Under the pieces are notes generated by a model. The model did no database searches. It had not been told where the DNA came from and was given only the letters and a program-made list of their open reading frames with translations. A stretch of 64,000 nucleotides of DNA, from contig JBBFKT010000001.1 of NCBI GenBank assembly GCA_037482015.1, positions 401,854-465,853 of the forward strand. The letters are read 5' to 3'. A program made the translations under genes and the position numbers. The first letter of the stretch is position 1, and each line of letters begins with the position of its first letter. Shown in pieces: positions 1 through 8,444 of this stretch. This DNA comes from Thermodesulforhabdaceae bacterium (GTDB taxonomy: Bacteria > Desulfobacterota > Syntrophobacteria > Syntrophobacterales > Thermodesulforhabdaceae).

Positions 1-295
1 ATTGGGCAGGCACAAGGCCTGCCCCTACGGGACGGTTATCGTTATCTCCGGTTCACCACCGTCACCCTTTCAGGTGCATGTAGGGGCGCACGGCCGTGCG
101 CCCCTACTGCATAACCGCCGAATTTACGCCACTTTGCCTTGATCACGAGAGCTTCGCAGACAATTGCCCGCTCACCCTGCTACAAACTCCCTCCCCGTTG
201 ACGGGGAGGGTTGGGGAGGGGTCCGGTTCTTGTCCATCAGCTCGCAGTTTCGTTCCGCGTTTCCTCCTTGTCGGTAAAACTTTTAGAACACCCTC
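1..295 (-). mobile_element. Decayed repeat element: MITE end plus group II intron remnant
   Basis: Read on the minus strand this begins with the family end GAGGGTGTTCTAAAA (286-295) and then holds a stretch (about 142-272) nearly identical to the interior of the intron remnant at 8156-8285, followed by a stretch like 24490-24540. It contains a perfect 28 bp palindrome (80-107, GTAGGGGCGCACGG and its complement) and a second imperfect one at 2-29. No intron 5' end, domain V or reverse transcriptase is visible, so this is an internal fragment. The left boundary may lie outside the window. No gene is supported here; the bases from 296 to thrS show no clear promoter or leader structure. Confidence 0.7.
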
Positions 296-459
296 AGTTA
301 TTGGAATCGTAAAATTACAGCGGAATAGCTTTTATTGTTTGTTTCCTGTTGTGAATCTTGCAAAATCATGACATAGAAAAATACTGAAATGGTTTAGTTT
401 GCAGGCAAGAAATTTTAGGCAAGAATTACGATAATTTTACCATTGGGGTGGTAACCGAT

Positions 460-2400
460 ATGAGTGAAGAACTTATTGAATTTGAATCAGGAGAGCAAAG
501 GAAGAGTTTTGCTCCGGGCATAACGGCAGAGGAAGTTTTAAAATCTATTTACTCAAAGATTGATCCCGAATGGGTGGCTGCAAGACTAAATGGGTATCTC
601 GTGGATTTGAATCGTCCTCTTAGGGAAGGAGGCAAAATAGAGCCTGTATCTATGCGATCAGAAGAGGGGTTGGAAATCTTAAGGCATAGTGCTTCTCACG
701 TGATGGCTGAAGCTGTTAAGACCCTTTTCCCGCAAGCCAGAGTTACTATTGGACCGGCCATTGAAAATGGCTTTTACTACGACTTTGATGTGCCTGAGCC
801 TTTTTCTGACGATGATCTGGAAAAGATTGAAGCCAAGATGCGAGAAATAGTGGCTTCCAGACAGCCCTTTGTGCGTCGTGAAATTTCTAAGGATGAGGCA
901 ATTTCTTTCTTTGCTCAGGCGGGAGAGACTTATAAAGTTGAGATTATCGAAGAATTGAATGAGCCTGTTGTTTCGCTTTATCAACAGGGTAGTTTTGTGG
1001 ATCTGTGTCGAGGTCCCCATGTTCCTGACACCGGCTATATAAAAGCTTTCAAGCTTACCAGTGTTGCTGGCGCTTACTGGCGTGGTGATGAAAGAAATCC
1101 CATGCTTCAGAGAATATACGGCACAGCTTTTCCGGACGAAGAAGGACTGAAAAAGTATCTTGCCTTTCTTGAAGAAGCCAGGAGACGTGATCATAGGCGC
1201 CTTGGTCGGGAACTGGATCTTTTTCAGTTCAGTGATGAAGTTGGCGCCGGGATGGTTATTTATCATCCTAAAGGGGCTATGCTTAGACACATTCTTGAGA
1301 TTTTTGAAAAGAAGGAACATCTTCGAAGAGGCTATCAACTTGTAATGGGTCCTACTCTTCTCAAGACCGAACTCTGGAAGCGCTCAGGACACTTTGATAA
1401 TTATCGAGAAAACATGTATTTTACGGAAATTGAAGGGCAGTCATATGGCATAAAGCCCATGAACTGCCTTGCTCACATGTTGATTTACAAGTCCAAGATT
1501 CGCAGTTACAGAGATCTTCCGCTAAGATATTTTGAACTGGGCACAGTGCATCGTCATGAAAAATCGGGAGTTTTGCACGGACTGTTGCGAGTCCGTCAAT
1601 TTACTCAAGATGATGCCCATATTCTTTGCACCCCAGAACAGCTTCACAGTGAAATTGAGGGTGTGATAGATTTTGTTATTGAAGTTATGGACATTTTTGG
1701 ATTTTCTTACGAGATGGAGATCAGCACCAGACCTGAAAAATCCATCGGTTCCGATGAAGACTGGGAGCGAGCCACTACGGCATTGATGGAAGTGCTTCAA
1801 TCCAGGGGTATCCCTTATGCTATATGCGAAGGGGAGGGAGCCTTTTACGGTCCAAAGATTGATGTAAAACTGAAAGATGCCCTTGAAAGAAAATGGCAAT
1901 GTGCCACGATACAGTGTGATTTTACATTGCCCGAACGATTTGATCTCACGTATATTGGACCGGATGGGGCAAAACATCGTCCTGTGATGCTTCACAGAGT
2001 AATCCTTGGAGCGATGGAGCGTTTCATAGGTATTTTGATAGAGCACTACGCCGGTGCTTTTCCGGTGTGGATCGCTCCTGTTCAGGCAATTATTTTGACC
2101 GTAACAGATAGACATTTGGAGTATGCCCGTCAGGTGTTTGATGTTCTAAGAGAAAAGGGTATGAGAGTCGAGCTGGATGATCGAAATGAAAAGCTCGGTT
2201 TCAAAATTAGAGAAGCTCAACTTCAGAAAATTCCTTACATGCTTGTTATTGGAGATCGAGAAATGCAGGCGGGAACTGTTGCCCCTCGCCGTCGTGACGG
2301 CGTTCAGCTCGATCCCATGAGCATAGAAGCCTTTTGTGAGCTTGTGGATAAGGAGTGTCTTGCCGCTACCAAGGGGCGGCTTGGTATGAGGGTAATTTAG
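460..2400 (+). CDS. thrS: Threonine--tRNA ligase
   Basis: Class II aminoacyl-tRNA synthetase charging tRNA-Thr in the cytoplasm. 646 residues, the usual bacterial length. An N-terminal TGS domain (about 1-62) is followed by the editing domain with HxxxH (76-80), the catalytic core, and a C-terminal anticodon-binding domain. The three expected zinc ligands are present: Cys in PMNCLAH (about 336), His in DDAHILC (about 386) and His in VMLHRV (about 512). An in-frame GTG lies at 448, but ATG 460 is preferred because GGGGTGG sits about 7 nt upstream of it. It heads the thrS-infC-rpmI-rplT-pheST order common in bacteria; infC starts 19 nt after the stop. Confidence 0.97.
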   Translation: MSEELIEFESGEQRKSFAPGITAEEVLKSIYSKIDPEWVAARLNGYLVDLNRPLREGGKIEPVSMRSEEGLEILRHSASHVMAEAVKTLFPQARVTIGPAIENGFYYDFDVPEPFSDDDLEKIEAKMREIVASRQPFVRREISKDEAISFFAQAGETYKVEIIEELNEPVVSLYQQGSFVDLCRGPHVPDTGYIKAFKLTSVAGAYWRGDERNPMLQRIYGTAFPDEEGLKKYLAFLEEARRRDHRRLGRELDLFQFSDEVGAGMVIYHPKGAMLRHILEIFEKKEHLRRGYQLVMGPTLLKTELWKRSGHFDNYRENMYFTEIEGQSYGIKPMNCLAHMLIYKSKIRSYRDLPLRYFELGTVHRHEKSGVLHGLLRVRQFTQDDAHILCTPEQLHSEIEGVIDFVIEVMDIFGFSYEMEISTRPEKSIGSDEDWERATTALMEVLQSRGIPYAICEGEGAFYGPKIDVKLKDALERKWQCATIQCDFTLPERFDLTYIGPDGAKHRPVMLHRVILGAMERFIGILIEHYAGAFPVWIAPVQAIILTVTDRHLEYARQVFDVLREKGMRVELDDRNEKLGFKIREAQLQKIPYMLVIGDREMQAGTVAPRRRDGVQLDPMSIEAFCELVDKECLAATKGRLGMRVI

Positions 2401-2419
2401 TAAAAAGGAGGGTAGAGCT

Positions 2420-2932
2420 CTGGAAAAGGAAGTTCGAGTCAATAATCAAATCAAAGCAAAGGAGGTTAGGCTTATAGGAACGGAAGGTAACCAGCTAGGG
2501 ATCGTTCCTATAGAAAAAGCACTGGAATTAGCGGCAGCAGAGGGTCTTGATCTAGTAGAAGTAGCGCCTCAGGCAGATCCCCCTGTTTGCAAGATCATGG
2601 ATTATGGGCGGTATAAATACCAGCTCAGCAAAAAAAGCCAGGAAGCCAAGAAAAAACAAACAATTATACAGGTTAAAGAAATTAAAATACGCCCCAAAAC
2701 TGATGAACACGATTTTCAGACAAAAATTAGACATATCAAACGCTTCCTTGCCCAGAAGGATAGAGCCAAAGTTACGGTTGTTCTTCGAGGTAGGGAAGTG
2801 ATGTATAAAGATCAGGCTTATCAAATGCTTCAGAGAATCGAAGAAGCTCTTAAAGATGAAGCTGTAGTGGAAAGCTCTCCCAAAGAGGAAGGGAAGAATG
2901 TGGTGATGGTTCTGTCACCCAAGAAAGAATAA
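2420..2932 (+). CDS. infC: Translation initiation factor IF-3, apparent CTG start
   Basis: IF-3 binds the 30S subunit, prevents premature 50S joining and proofreads the initiation codon. Reading from CTG 2420 gives 170 residues beginning with the normal IF-3 N-terminus (EKEVRVNNQIKAKEVRLIG), then the N-domain, the motif PPVCKIMDYG, a lysine-rich linker and the C-domain. The first ATG in frame (2597) would delete the whole N-domain. No in-frame ATG, GTG or TTG lies between the thrS stop and the conserved region. AAGGAGGG (2405-2412) sits 7 nt before the CTG, an ideal spacing. IF-3 genes often use rare start codons (AUU in E. coli) so that IF-3 represses its own translation; CTG here fits that logic. 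Confidence 0.93.
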   Translation: MEKEVRVNNQIKAKEVRLIGTEGNQLGIVPIEKALELAAAEGLDLVEVAPQADPPVCKIMDYGRYKYQLSKKSQEAKKKQTIIQVKEIKIRPKTDEHDFQTKIRHIKRFLAQKDRAKVTVVLRGREVMYKDQAYQMLQRIEEALKDEAVVESSPKEEGKNVVMVLSPKKE

Positions 2933-3012
2933 AACTTTCTGCTATATGGGCACACCTGCGTGTGTGCCCCGTTGTAGAGTTTTAGATTAGAAAAAGTTTT
3001 TTTAGTTTATTC

Positions 3013-3045
3013 AGCCCAGGGAGAAATAAAAAAGGGCTTTTTTTT
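3013..3045 (+). terminator. Probable intrinsic terminator between infC and rpmI
   Basis: AGCCC (3013-3017) can pair with GGGCT (3034-3038), followed by an eight-T run. The stem is short and the loop long, so it may be a weak terminator or attenuator. A stronger hairpin without a T run (GGGCACAC/GTGTGCCC, 2948-2969) lies between it and the infC stop. A promoter-like sequence follows within 10 bases. Confidence 0.45.
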
Positions 3046-3053
3046 GCTTTGTC

Positions 3054-3082
3054 TTGACATGAAAACTTAAGGCTCATAAATT
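3054..3082 (+). promoter_or_regulatory. Sigma-70 type promoter for rpmI-rplT(-pheST)
   Basis: A perfect -35 box TTGACA (3054-3059), a 17 nt spacer and a -10 box TAAATT (3077-3082). It would give a leader of about 140 nt before rpmI. In other bacteria the rpmI leader is where ribosomal protein L20 represses the operon; whether this leader folds that way was not tested. Confidence 0.6.
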
Positions 3083-3227
3083 ACCCATCCCGGTTAGATG
3101 TAAGAGTTACGGTCTGGCCGAGGGAATAGGGGTAACTAGCACGACATGAGGTGCCCTTGTTTAGAAAAAGAGATTTTGTTTCCCACGGATGCCCTGGGAT
3201 TATATAGGGAAGGAAAGGAGATTTCTG

Positions 3228-3428
3228 ATGCCGAAAATGAAAACTCATCGGGGAGCTGCCAAAAGATTTAAGTTTACGGGAACCGGTAAAATTAAGAGAG
3301 CAAAGGGTTATAAAAGTCACCTTTTGACCGGAAAAAGTCGGAAGCGGAAGAGAAATCTTAGAAAGAAGACCTTGGTGGATTCTGTAAGCGTGAAAGCTAT
3401 CAAGAGAATTCTTCCATACGGAAGTTAA
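3228..3428 (+). CDS. rpmI: 50S ribosomal protein L35
   Basis: 66-residue basic protein of the large ribosomal subunit. It opens with the family signature [15 protein letters not shown] and ends LPYGS. The frame is open further upstream (from 3189), but ATG 3228 matches the L35 N-terminus and has AGGAAAGGAG (3211-3220) at a good distance. It is followed by rplT after 39 nt, the standard pairing. Confidence 0.97.
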   Translation: MPKMKTHRGAAKRFKFTGTGKIKRAKGYKSHLLTGKSRKRKRNLRKKTLVDSVSVKAIKRILPYGS

Positions 3429-3467
3429 AAGTATCTAAAAGGTATCTTATAAAGGGGAGTATAGTCG

Positions 3468-3830
3468 ATGACTAGAGTTAGAAAAGCTGTAAAATCGAGA
3501 AGGCGAAGAAAAGAAATTCTTAAAATGGCGAAGGGCTACCGGGGAGCTCGAGGTAAGCTCTTGCGACAGGCTTCGGAATCAGTAGATCGAGCTCTTAAGT
3601 ATGCATACAGAGGAAGGAAACAGAAAAAGCGTGATTTTCGCAAGCTCTGGATCCAGCGCATAAACGCCGCTGCTAGATTGAATGGCTTGACTTATTCCAG
3701 GCTTATTGACGGCTTGAAAAAAGCTCAGGTGGATGTAGATAGAAAAGTCCTTGCAGGACTCGCCTACACCGATCCCGAGGCTTTTTCTCGCCTGGCTGAG
3801 ACGGCAAAGGAAGCTCTTGCACAGGGTTAA
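3468..3830 (+). CDS. rplT: 50S ribosomal protein L20
   Basis: 120 residues, normal length. L20 binds 23S rRNA early in large-subunit assembly and in several bacteria represses its own operon by binding the rpmI leader. Typical L20 segments are visible: the basic N-terminus [24 protein letters not shown], and [16 protein letters not shown] Shine-Dalgarno AAAGGGGAG lies upstream. About 100 nt containing a palindrome separates it from pheS. Confidence 0.98.
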   Translation: MTRVRKAVKSRRRRKEILKMAKGYRGARGKLLRQASESVDRALKYAYRGRKQKKRDFRKLWIQRINAAARLNGLTYSRLIDGLKKAQVDVDRKVLAGLAYTDPEAFSRLAETAKEALAQG

Positions 3831-3859
3831 CAGGACTGTGAAGTTCGTTCTGCCTTAAG

Positions 3860-3891
3860 GTAGGGGCATTCTTAATCTTGTTTGCCCCTAC
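3860..3891. repeat. GTAGGGGC palindrome between rplT and pheS
   Basis: GTAGGGGCA (3860-3868) and TGCCCCTAC (3883-3891) form a 9 bp inverted repeat around a 14 nt loop. The arms equal those of the 28 bp palindromes in the MITE-like elements, but no AGAGTGTTC-type ends flank this copy. In the transcript it would make a strong hairpin inside the presumed rplT-pheS mRNA, with no T run after it. Confidence 0.7.
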
Positions 3892-3932
3892 AAGATGATA
3901 GGCGAATACACCTGGTAGGTCGGAGAAGGAAA

Positions 3933-4979
3933 ATGGATCAGGAAGGGGCAGAAAGGCTCATACCGGAAGAGGAAGAAATAAAGCGAGTCCTTAATGAGGC
4001 TTTGGATGAGCTTGAAAAAAGTAAAAATGATCTCAGGGCTATTGATGCTTTAAGAGTAAAATATCTGGGGCGTAAAGGGTTTATTACCGGCTTCTTCAAG
4101 CGACTGGGTCAGGTAAGCCCTGAGAAGAGACCGGAAGTTGGGCGTATTCTTAACGATGCTCGCGATAAGCTGGAACAAGCTATTACCCTTGCCCTTGAGC
4201 AAGCAAAAGAAGCACTTCTTGCTCGGCGCGAAACAATAGATGTGACCATTCCGGGAAGGATCCCGATTATCGGTGGACTCCACCCGGTAACCCAGGTAAC
4301 GAACGAAATCGTCCAGATTTTTACTCAGATGGGGTTTGAAGTAGTTGAAGGACCAGAAGTAGAGCTTGATTACTACAACTTTGAGGCTCTCAATATTCCA
4401 AAGGATCATCCGGCTCGAGACATGCAGGATACCTTCTATATTTCTGAAGATGTAGTGCTTCGAACTCACACATCTCCCATCCAGGCTAGAGTAATGGAAA
4501 AGCGCCGTCCACCGATTCAAATTATTGCTCCTGGCAAAACCTACCGTTGCGACTCCGATATGACTCACACCCCTATGTTTCACCAGGTAGAAGGCTTGAT
4601 GGTAGGAAAAGACATTTCCTTTGCCCACCTGAAGGCAGTGCTTACGCTTTTTGTGCACCGTATGTTTGGTCCTCACGTTGGACTCCGCTTTAGACCAAGC
4701 TTTTTTCCATTTACCGAGCCCAGCGCCGAAGTGGATATTCAGTGTGTTATTTGTGGTGGAAGCGGTTGTCGAGTATGTTCTTACACTGGCTGGCTTGAAA
4801 TCCTGGGTTCCGGCATGGTCGATCCAGCCGTCTTTGAAAAGGTGGGTTACGATCCTGAAGAAGTCACAGGGTTTGCCTTTGGTATGGGCATAGAACGTAT
4901 CGCGATGCTTAAATGGTCTATCGATGATTTGAGGCTGTTTTTTGAAAACGATGTGAGGTTTCTCAGGCAGTTTGCTTAG
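3933..4979 (+). CDS. pheS: Phenylalanine--tRNA ligase alpha subunit
   Basis: Catalytic subunit of the alpha2-beta2 class II synthetase that charges tRNA-Phe; 348 residues. The N-terminal hundred residues form the expected charged helical arm, followed by the class II core: [10 protein letters not shown], the motif 2 region around [33 protein letters not shown], and the motif 3 region [20 protein letters not shown]. The frame is open back to 3882, but ATG 3933, preceded by GGAGAAGGA, matches the family. A short Cys-rich loop ([12 protein letters not shown]) near 280-290 is a variant seen in some PheS proteins. Confidence 0.97.
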   Translation: MDQEGAERLIPEEEEIKRVLNEALDELEKSKNDLRAIDALRVKYLGRKGFITGFFKRLGQVSPEKRPEVGRILNDARDKLEQAITLALEQAKEALLARRETIDVTIPGRIPIIGGLHPVTQVTNEIVQIFTQMGFEVVEGPEVELDYYNFEALNIPKDHPARDMQDTFYISEDVVLRTHTSPIQARVMEKRRPPIQIIAPGKTYRCDSDMTHTPMFHQVEGLMVGKDISFAHLKAVLTLFVHRMFGPHVGLRFRPSFFPFTEPSAEVDIQCVICGGSGCRVCSYTGWLEILGSGMVDPAVFEKVGYDPEEVTGFAFGMGIERIAMLKWSIDDLRLFFENDVRFLRQFA

Positions 4980-5101
4980 TCTGCCCGTGGATACCTCTAT
5001 TAGGCGATTTACCTGTTAACAAACCTATCTGATAAATCCTTGATTTTATAAAGGCGTATGACTAGGCGCCTTTACTGAGTAGAAAACGGAGAGATCAGGG
5101 G

Positions 5102-7513
5102 ATGCGATTCAGTTTTAGATGGCTTAAGTCTTACGTGGATATTGAAGCCGATGCCCGCGAAGTTGCCGAACGGCTTACAATGGCGGGGCTTGAAGTAGAA
5201 AGCGTTGAGCCTCGATATCCTCATCTTAAGAAAGTTGTGCCCGTAAGAATTACCGGTGTCCATAAGCATCCCAAGGCAGATCGGCTGTTACTTTGCGATG
5301 TGACTGATGGAAATACGGTATTTAGAGTTGTTTGCGGTGCGCCTAACGTGCGGGAAGGTATCGTGGTGCCTCTAGCTCTACCCGGTGCTGAACTTCCCAG
5401 CGGGATGAAGGTTGAAGAAGCAGTTATTCGAGGTGAACGCTCACAGGGAATGCTTTGCTCAGGTAAAGAACTGGCTCTTACCGATGATGCATCCGGTCTC
5501 TGGGTTCTTCCTGACTCTACACCCCTTGGATTGCCGCTAGATGAAGCGCTCAGTATTGATGATTTTATACTCGATGTATCCATTACCCCTAACCGTGGAG
5601 ACTGCCTCTCGGTTGTTGGAATCGCCCGTGAAGTGGCGGCTATCTATGGCACATCGGTTAAATATCCAGAGATCAGGTTTTCCGAAGAAGGTCCGCCGGT
5701 AGATTCGATTGCACGAGTTGATATTGAAGATCCTGAAAAATGTCCCCGTTACGCCGCAAGAGTCATTTTCGACGTCGAAATAAAAGAATCCCCTGAATGG
5801 ATGAAAGATAGGCTGGAATCTGCAGGAGTCCGCGCCATAAACAATATAGTTGATGTGACTAACTACGTGATGCTCGAATTGGGACAGCCCCTTCACGCCT
5901 TTGATTATGACCGACTTGCAGAACATCGTATTGTTGTGAAATGCGCAAAAGCCGGTGATCGCTTCCTTACTCTTGATGGGCAAGAGCGAGTGCTTTCTGA
6001 CGATTCTCTCATGATTTGCGATGGAAAAGAACCTGTGGCCGTTGCTGGTATCATGGGTGGGGAACTTTCAGGTATAGACTCCAGCACAACGAGAGTTCTC
6101 ATTGAGAGTGCGTGGTTCGATCCAATTTCAACGCGCCGGACGAGTAAAAAACTCAAGCTTGCCACAGAATCGAGCTATCGCTTTGAGCGAGGTGTGGATC
6201 CGGAAGGAGTAATAAGAGCCCTGGATAGAGCCGCTCAGTTAATGCAAGAACTTGCAGGCGGTAAAATCGCCAGAGGAAGAATTGATGTTTATCCCAGGCC
6301 ATATCAGAAGAAAACTATACACTTTAGAGTGGCTCGAGCAAATTCATACCTCGGCACAAATATTTCTGCTACTGAAATGGCTTCAATTCTAAGGCGCCTT
6401 GAGATGGACGTCCGGGAACGAGAAGACGGCGATCTTGATGTAACTCCTCCCTCTTTCCGACAGGATGTAACCAGGGAAGCCGATCTTGCTGAAGAAATTG
6501 CTCGAATCTACGGCTACCAGAATATTCCCGTGGAAAGGCCTCCCGTCCTTATGGTGGATATTGAACCAAACGAGCATTTGCAGGTTAGAGAAGACCTCAA
6601 GGAATTCCTCAGAGGGCTTGGCTTGACGGAAATAGTAACTTACTCCTTCATCTCTGCTGCCGATCTGACAAGGCTTGGGCTTCCGGAAAATGACGAACGT
6701 CTCGATCCGGTGAAAATTCTTAATCCGCTCAGTGAAGAACAATCCGTTATGAGAACTTCTTTAGTCCCATCAATGCTTAAAACTGTTGCCTTTAACTTGA
6801 ATCGCCAGAACGATCATCTGAGACTTTTTGAACTGAGCAAGGTTTTCATACGACGTCAGAATGCTTTGCTTCCACATGAAGACTTCCATCTGGTGGTGGC
6901 TCTTGTTGGAAGACGCCATCCGAGCTATCTCTACAGTGGTGATGATGAAGTTGAATATGCGGACATTAAAGGTATTGCTGATGCGGTGCTGAGCTTTTTC
7001 CGAATAGACAATGCTACTTTCGAGCTTATAGATCGCGCTCGAACACCATACCTGGATGCGGCTTCATCTGCCGACATTATTGTTAATGGCGAGCTGGTTG
7101 GAAAAGTTGGTTTGTTAGATCTTCGAGTGGCTGAGCGGTTTGATATAAAGCAACCCGTGTGGCTTCTTGAAATGAACTACGAAAAACTTTTTGCCCTTCG
7201 AGGCGCCTTGCCTAGATTTCGTCCTTTGCCAAAATATCCGTCTGTGATTAGAGACATCGCTATCGTGGCTGATGAAAACTTCCCTGTTCAGAGAGGGATC
7301 GACTTTATCAAATCCCTTAAAGAACCACTTCTGGAAAGTGTCGAAGTATTCGATATTTTCAAGAGCCCGCAAATTGGTGAGGGCAAAAAGAGTGTTGGAT
7401 ACCGGCTGGTCTATAGATCGTCAGAGAAAAGCCTTACGGATGAAGAGGTTAACCACCTTCACGAAAAAATCGTGAAAAGAGTGGTGGAACGCTTTAAGGT
7501 TGAACTGAGGTAG
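5102..7513 (+). CDS. pheT: Phenylalanine--tRNA ligase beta subunit
   Basis: 803 residues, the usual full-length beta subunit, forming the alpha2-beta2 enzyme with PheS; it edits misacylated Tyr-tRNA-Phe. An EMAP/OB tRNA-binding domain (about 40-150) is followed by B3/B4 (editing, including SITPNRGDCLSVVGIAREVAA), B5, the inactive catalytic-like domain, and a C-terminal ferredoxin-fold anticodon-binding domain (about 710-803, FRPLPKYPSVIRDIA). GGAGATCAGGGG lies directly before ATG 5102. The 122 nt gap from pheS contains a small hairpin (AAAGGCG/CGCCTTT, 5050-5073) of unknown role. Confidence 0.97.
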   Translation: MRFSFRWLKSYVDIEADAREVAERLTMAGLEVESVEPRYPHLKKVVPVRITGVHKHPKADRLLLCDVTDGNTVFRVVCGAPNVREGIVVPLALPGAELPSGMKVEEAVIRGERSQGMLCSGKELALTDDASGLWVLPDSTPLGLPLDEALSIDDFILDVSITPNRGDCLSVVGIAREVAAIYGTSVKYPEIRFSEEGPPVDSIARVDIEDPEKCPRYAARVIFDVEIKESPEWMKDRLESAGVRAINNIVDVTNYVMLELGQPLHAFDYDRLAEHRIVVKCAKAGDRFLTLDGQERVLSDDSLMICDGKEPVAVAGIMGGELSGIDSSTTRVLIESAWFDPISTRRTSKKLKLATESSYRFERGVDPEGVIRALDRAAQLMQELAGGKIARGRIDVYPRPYQKKTIHFRVARANSYLGTNISATEMASILRRLEMDVREREDGDLDVTPPSFRQDVTREADLAEEIARIYGYQNIPVERPPVLMVDIEPNEHLQVREDLKEFLRGLGLTEIVTYSFISAADLTRLGLPENDERLDPVKILNPLSEEQSVMRTSLVPSMLKTVAFNLNRQNDHLRLFELSKVFIRRQNALLPHEDFHLVVALVGRRHPSYLYSGDDEVEYADIKGIADAVLSFFRIDNATFELIDRARTPYLDAASSADIIVNGELVGKVGLLDLRVAERFDIKQPVWLLEMNYEKLFALRGALPRFRPLPKYPSVIRDIAIVADENFPVQRGIDFIKSLKEPLLESVEVFDIFKSPQIGEGKKSVGYRLVYRSSEKSLTDEEVNHLHEKIVKRVVERFKVELR

Positions 7514-7517
7514 AACC

Positions 7518-7862
7518 ATGTCTCAACCAAAGCCGGTTCAGGTGATAGTGTATCTTGGAGATGAGATTTTTCCGGGAACGTCGACCAATTTTGGTCCTTC
7601 GGGTATGCTGGTGCTAATGGATCAACCCCCCATGCTTGGGGAAAAGGTAAAGCTAAAGATACGTTTTCCCGAGACTCAAAATGCGGTAGAAGTAGAAGGT
7701 GAAGTCGTATGGACGAATCCCTTCGGTGGGACCGATCCCGCTGTTCCCAAAGGTTGTGGCATTAAGTTCGATAAGCTTTCTCATGATTTGCAGTCTCTAT
7801 TTTCAACCATGGCTTTTAGATACCATCCTCAGGGAGATCCTTTAAAGTTTTTCTACTCATAA
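7518..7862 (+). CDS. PilZ-domain protein
   Basis: 114-residue soluble protein that is essentially one PilZ beta-barrel, a fold that often senses cyclic di-GMP. The pattern VKLKIRFPETQNAVEVEGEVVW and the later GCGIKFDKLS are typical of the barrel core. The binding motifs look weakened: the usual (D/N)xSxxG appears as NFGPSG, and the N-terminal RxxxR is not evident. It most resembles the atypical PilZ family described from Myxococcus (TIGR02266 type). It starts 4 nt after pheT and may be co-transcribed. Cyclic di-GMP binding is doubtful. Confidence 0.75.
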   Translation: MSQPKPVQVIVYLGDEIFPGTSTNFGPSGMLVLMDQPPMLGEKVKLKIRFPETQNAVEVEGEVVWTNPFGGTDPAVPKGCGIKFDKLSHDLQSLFSTMAFRYHPQGDPLKFFYS

Positions 7863-8022
7863 AGGAGAAACAACAAAGAGAGCAATGTTGTTGTGAGGGT
7901 GTTCTAAAATTTCCCTTATGTGGTGGCGAAACATAGAAAAGGCAGGGACGAAACCCAGCCTGGAAGACCTTCCCAGACTCAGGTAGCTAAAAACGACCCA
8001 ACGTATGGTTCAGCAGATAAAT

Positions 8023-8050
8023 GTAGGGGCACGGCATGCCGTGCCCCTAC
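8023..8050. repeat. Perfect 28 bp palindrome (GTAGGGGC type)
   Basis: GTAGGGGCACGGCA followed by its exact reverse complement. An identical copy lies at 30504-30531 and a one-mismatch copy at 44065-44092. Related palindromes with other centres lie at 80-107, 20639-20668 and 24282-24309. It ends 5 nt before the start of the intron remnant at 8056. Confidence 0.9.
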
Positions 8051-8055
8051 AATCA

Positions 8056-8391
8056 GTGCGCCCGGCATGGGCATGCTCCTGGAGGTGAAAGTCCTCCCGT
8101 GAGTTGATCACAGCGAGCAAAAGGAAGCGCAGCTGCACGAGGGTGACCGAGAGTGGGGAGGAAACGCGGAACGAAACTGCGAACCGATGGATAAGAACTG
8201 GACCCCTCCCTGACCCTCCCCGTCAACGGGGAGGGAGTGTGGAGCAGGGCGAACGGGCAATTGTTTGCGAAGCTCTCGTGATCAAGGCGAAGTGGCGTAA
8301 ATTCGACTCAACTTCTCGAACCGCCCGGTGCGGACCCGCATGCCGGGTGGTGTGGGAGGGGATCGGTCAAATTGACCTCCCCTATCCCAAT
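8056..8391 (+). mobile_element. Truncated group II intron, ORF-less
   Basis: The 5' end reads GTGCGCCCGGCATGGGCATG, the conserved GUGCG-type start of bacterial group II introns, followed by CTGGAGGTGAAAGTCCTCC. Near the 3' end, a domain V-like hairpin (about 8317-8350) has a 9 bp stem ACCGCCCGG/CCGGGTGGT with a CGC triad, a two-base 3' bulge and a small GACC-capped upper stem. A domain VI-like stem follows, with a candidate branch A 8 nt from the 3' end (CTATCCCAAT). Only about 336 nt remain, so most of domains I-IV and any maturase are gone and it cannot move by itself. Confidence 0.75.
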
Positions 8392-8405
8392 ATGGTTACA
8401 GTTAT

Positions 8406-8436
8406 GAGGGGACAGAGAAATTCTTTTTGTCCCCTC
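8406..8436 (-). terminator. Hairpin downstream of the chemoreceptor gene
   Basis: GAGGGGACA (8406-8414) pairs perfectly with TGTCCCCTC (8428-8436) around a 13 nt loop. It lies 8 nt past the stop of the minus-strand chemoreceptor gene. A T run follows only on the plus strand (ATTCTTTT), so it may also stop reading from the repeat region. Confidence 0.5.
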
Positions 8437-8444
8437 ATTCTTTT

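Larger units (their letters stand above)
7895..8391 (+). mobile_element. MITE-like element carrying a group II intron remnant
   Basis: It opens with the family end GAGGGTGTTCTAAAAT (7895-7910). Bases 7920-8050 match 43965-44092, including a shared CTGGAAGACCTTCCC-like stretch and the palindrome at 8023-8050. A group II intron remnant follows directly (8056-8391). The right terminal repeat is missing, apparently lost at the intron's 3' junction or by decay. No coding sequence is supported; the open frames here lie within repeat DNA. Confidence 0.7.

Noticed and set aside
96-371. Open frame of 91 codons near the window start
   Set aside because: It lies wholly across a palindrome and intron-remnant DNA shared with two other loci; low-complexity composition and no ribosome-binding site.
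679-1338. 219-codon antisense frame inside thrS
   Set aside because: Opposite a highly conserved gene; no ribosome site and no recognisable protein. It is a codon-bias shadow, as are the long antisense frames at 9753-10415, 18019-18603 and 30909-31496.
2597-2932. infC start at ATG 2597
   Set aside because: It would remove the conserved IF-3 N-domain, which is encoded in frame upstream with a good ribosome site before CTG 2420.
3085-3227. Riboswitch or known L20 leader upstream of rpmI
   Set aside because: A leader exists, but I could not fold a specific known motif by eye; reported only as a possibility.
7518-7862. PilZ protein as a certain cyclic di-GMP receptor
   Set aside because: The RxxxR motif is not evident and the (D/N)xSxxG motif is altered to NFGPSG, so binding cannot be claimed.
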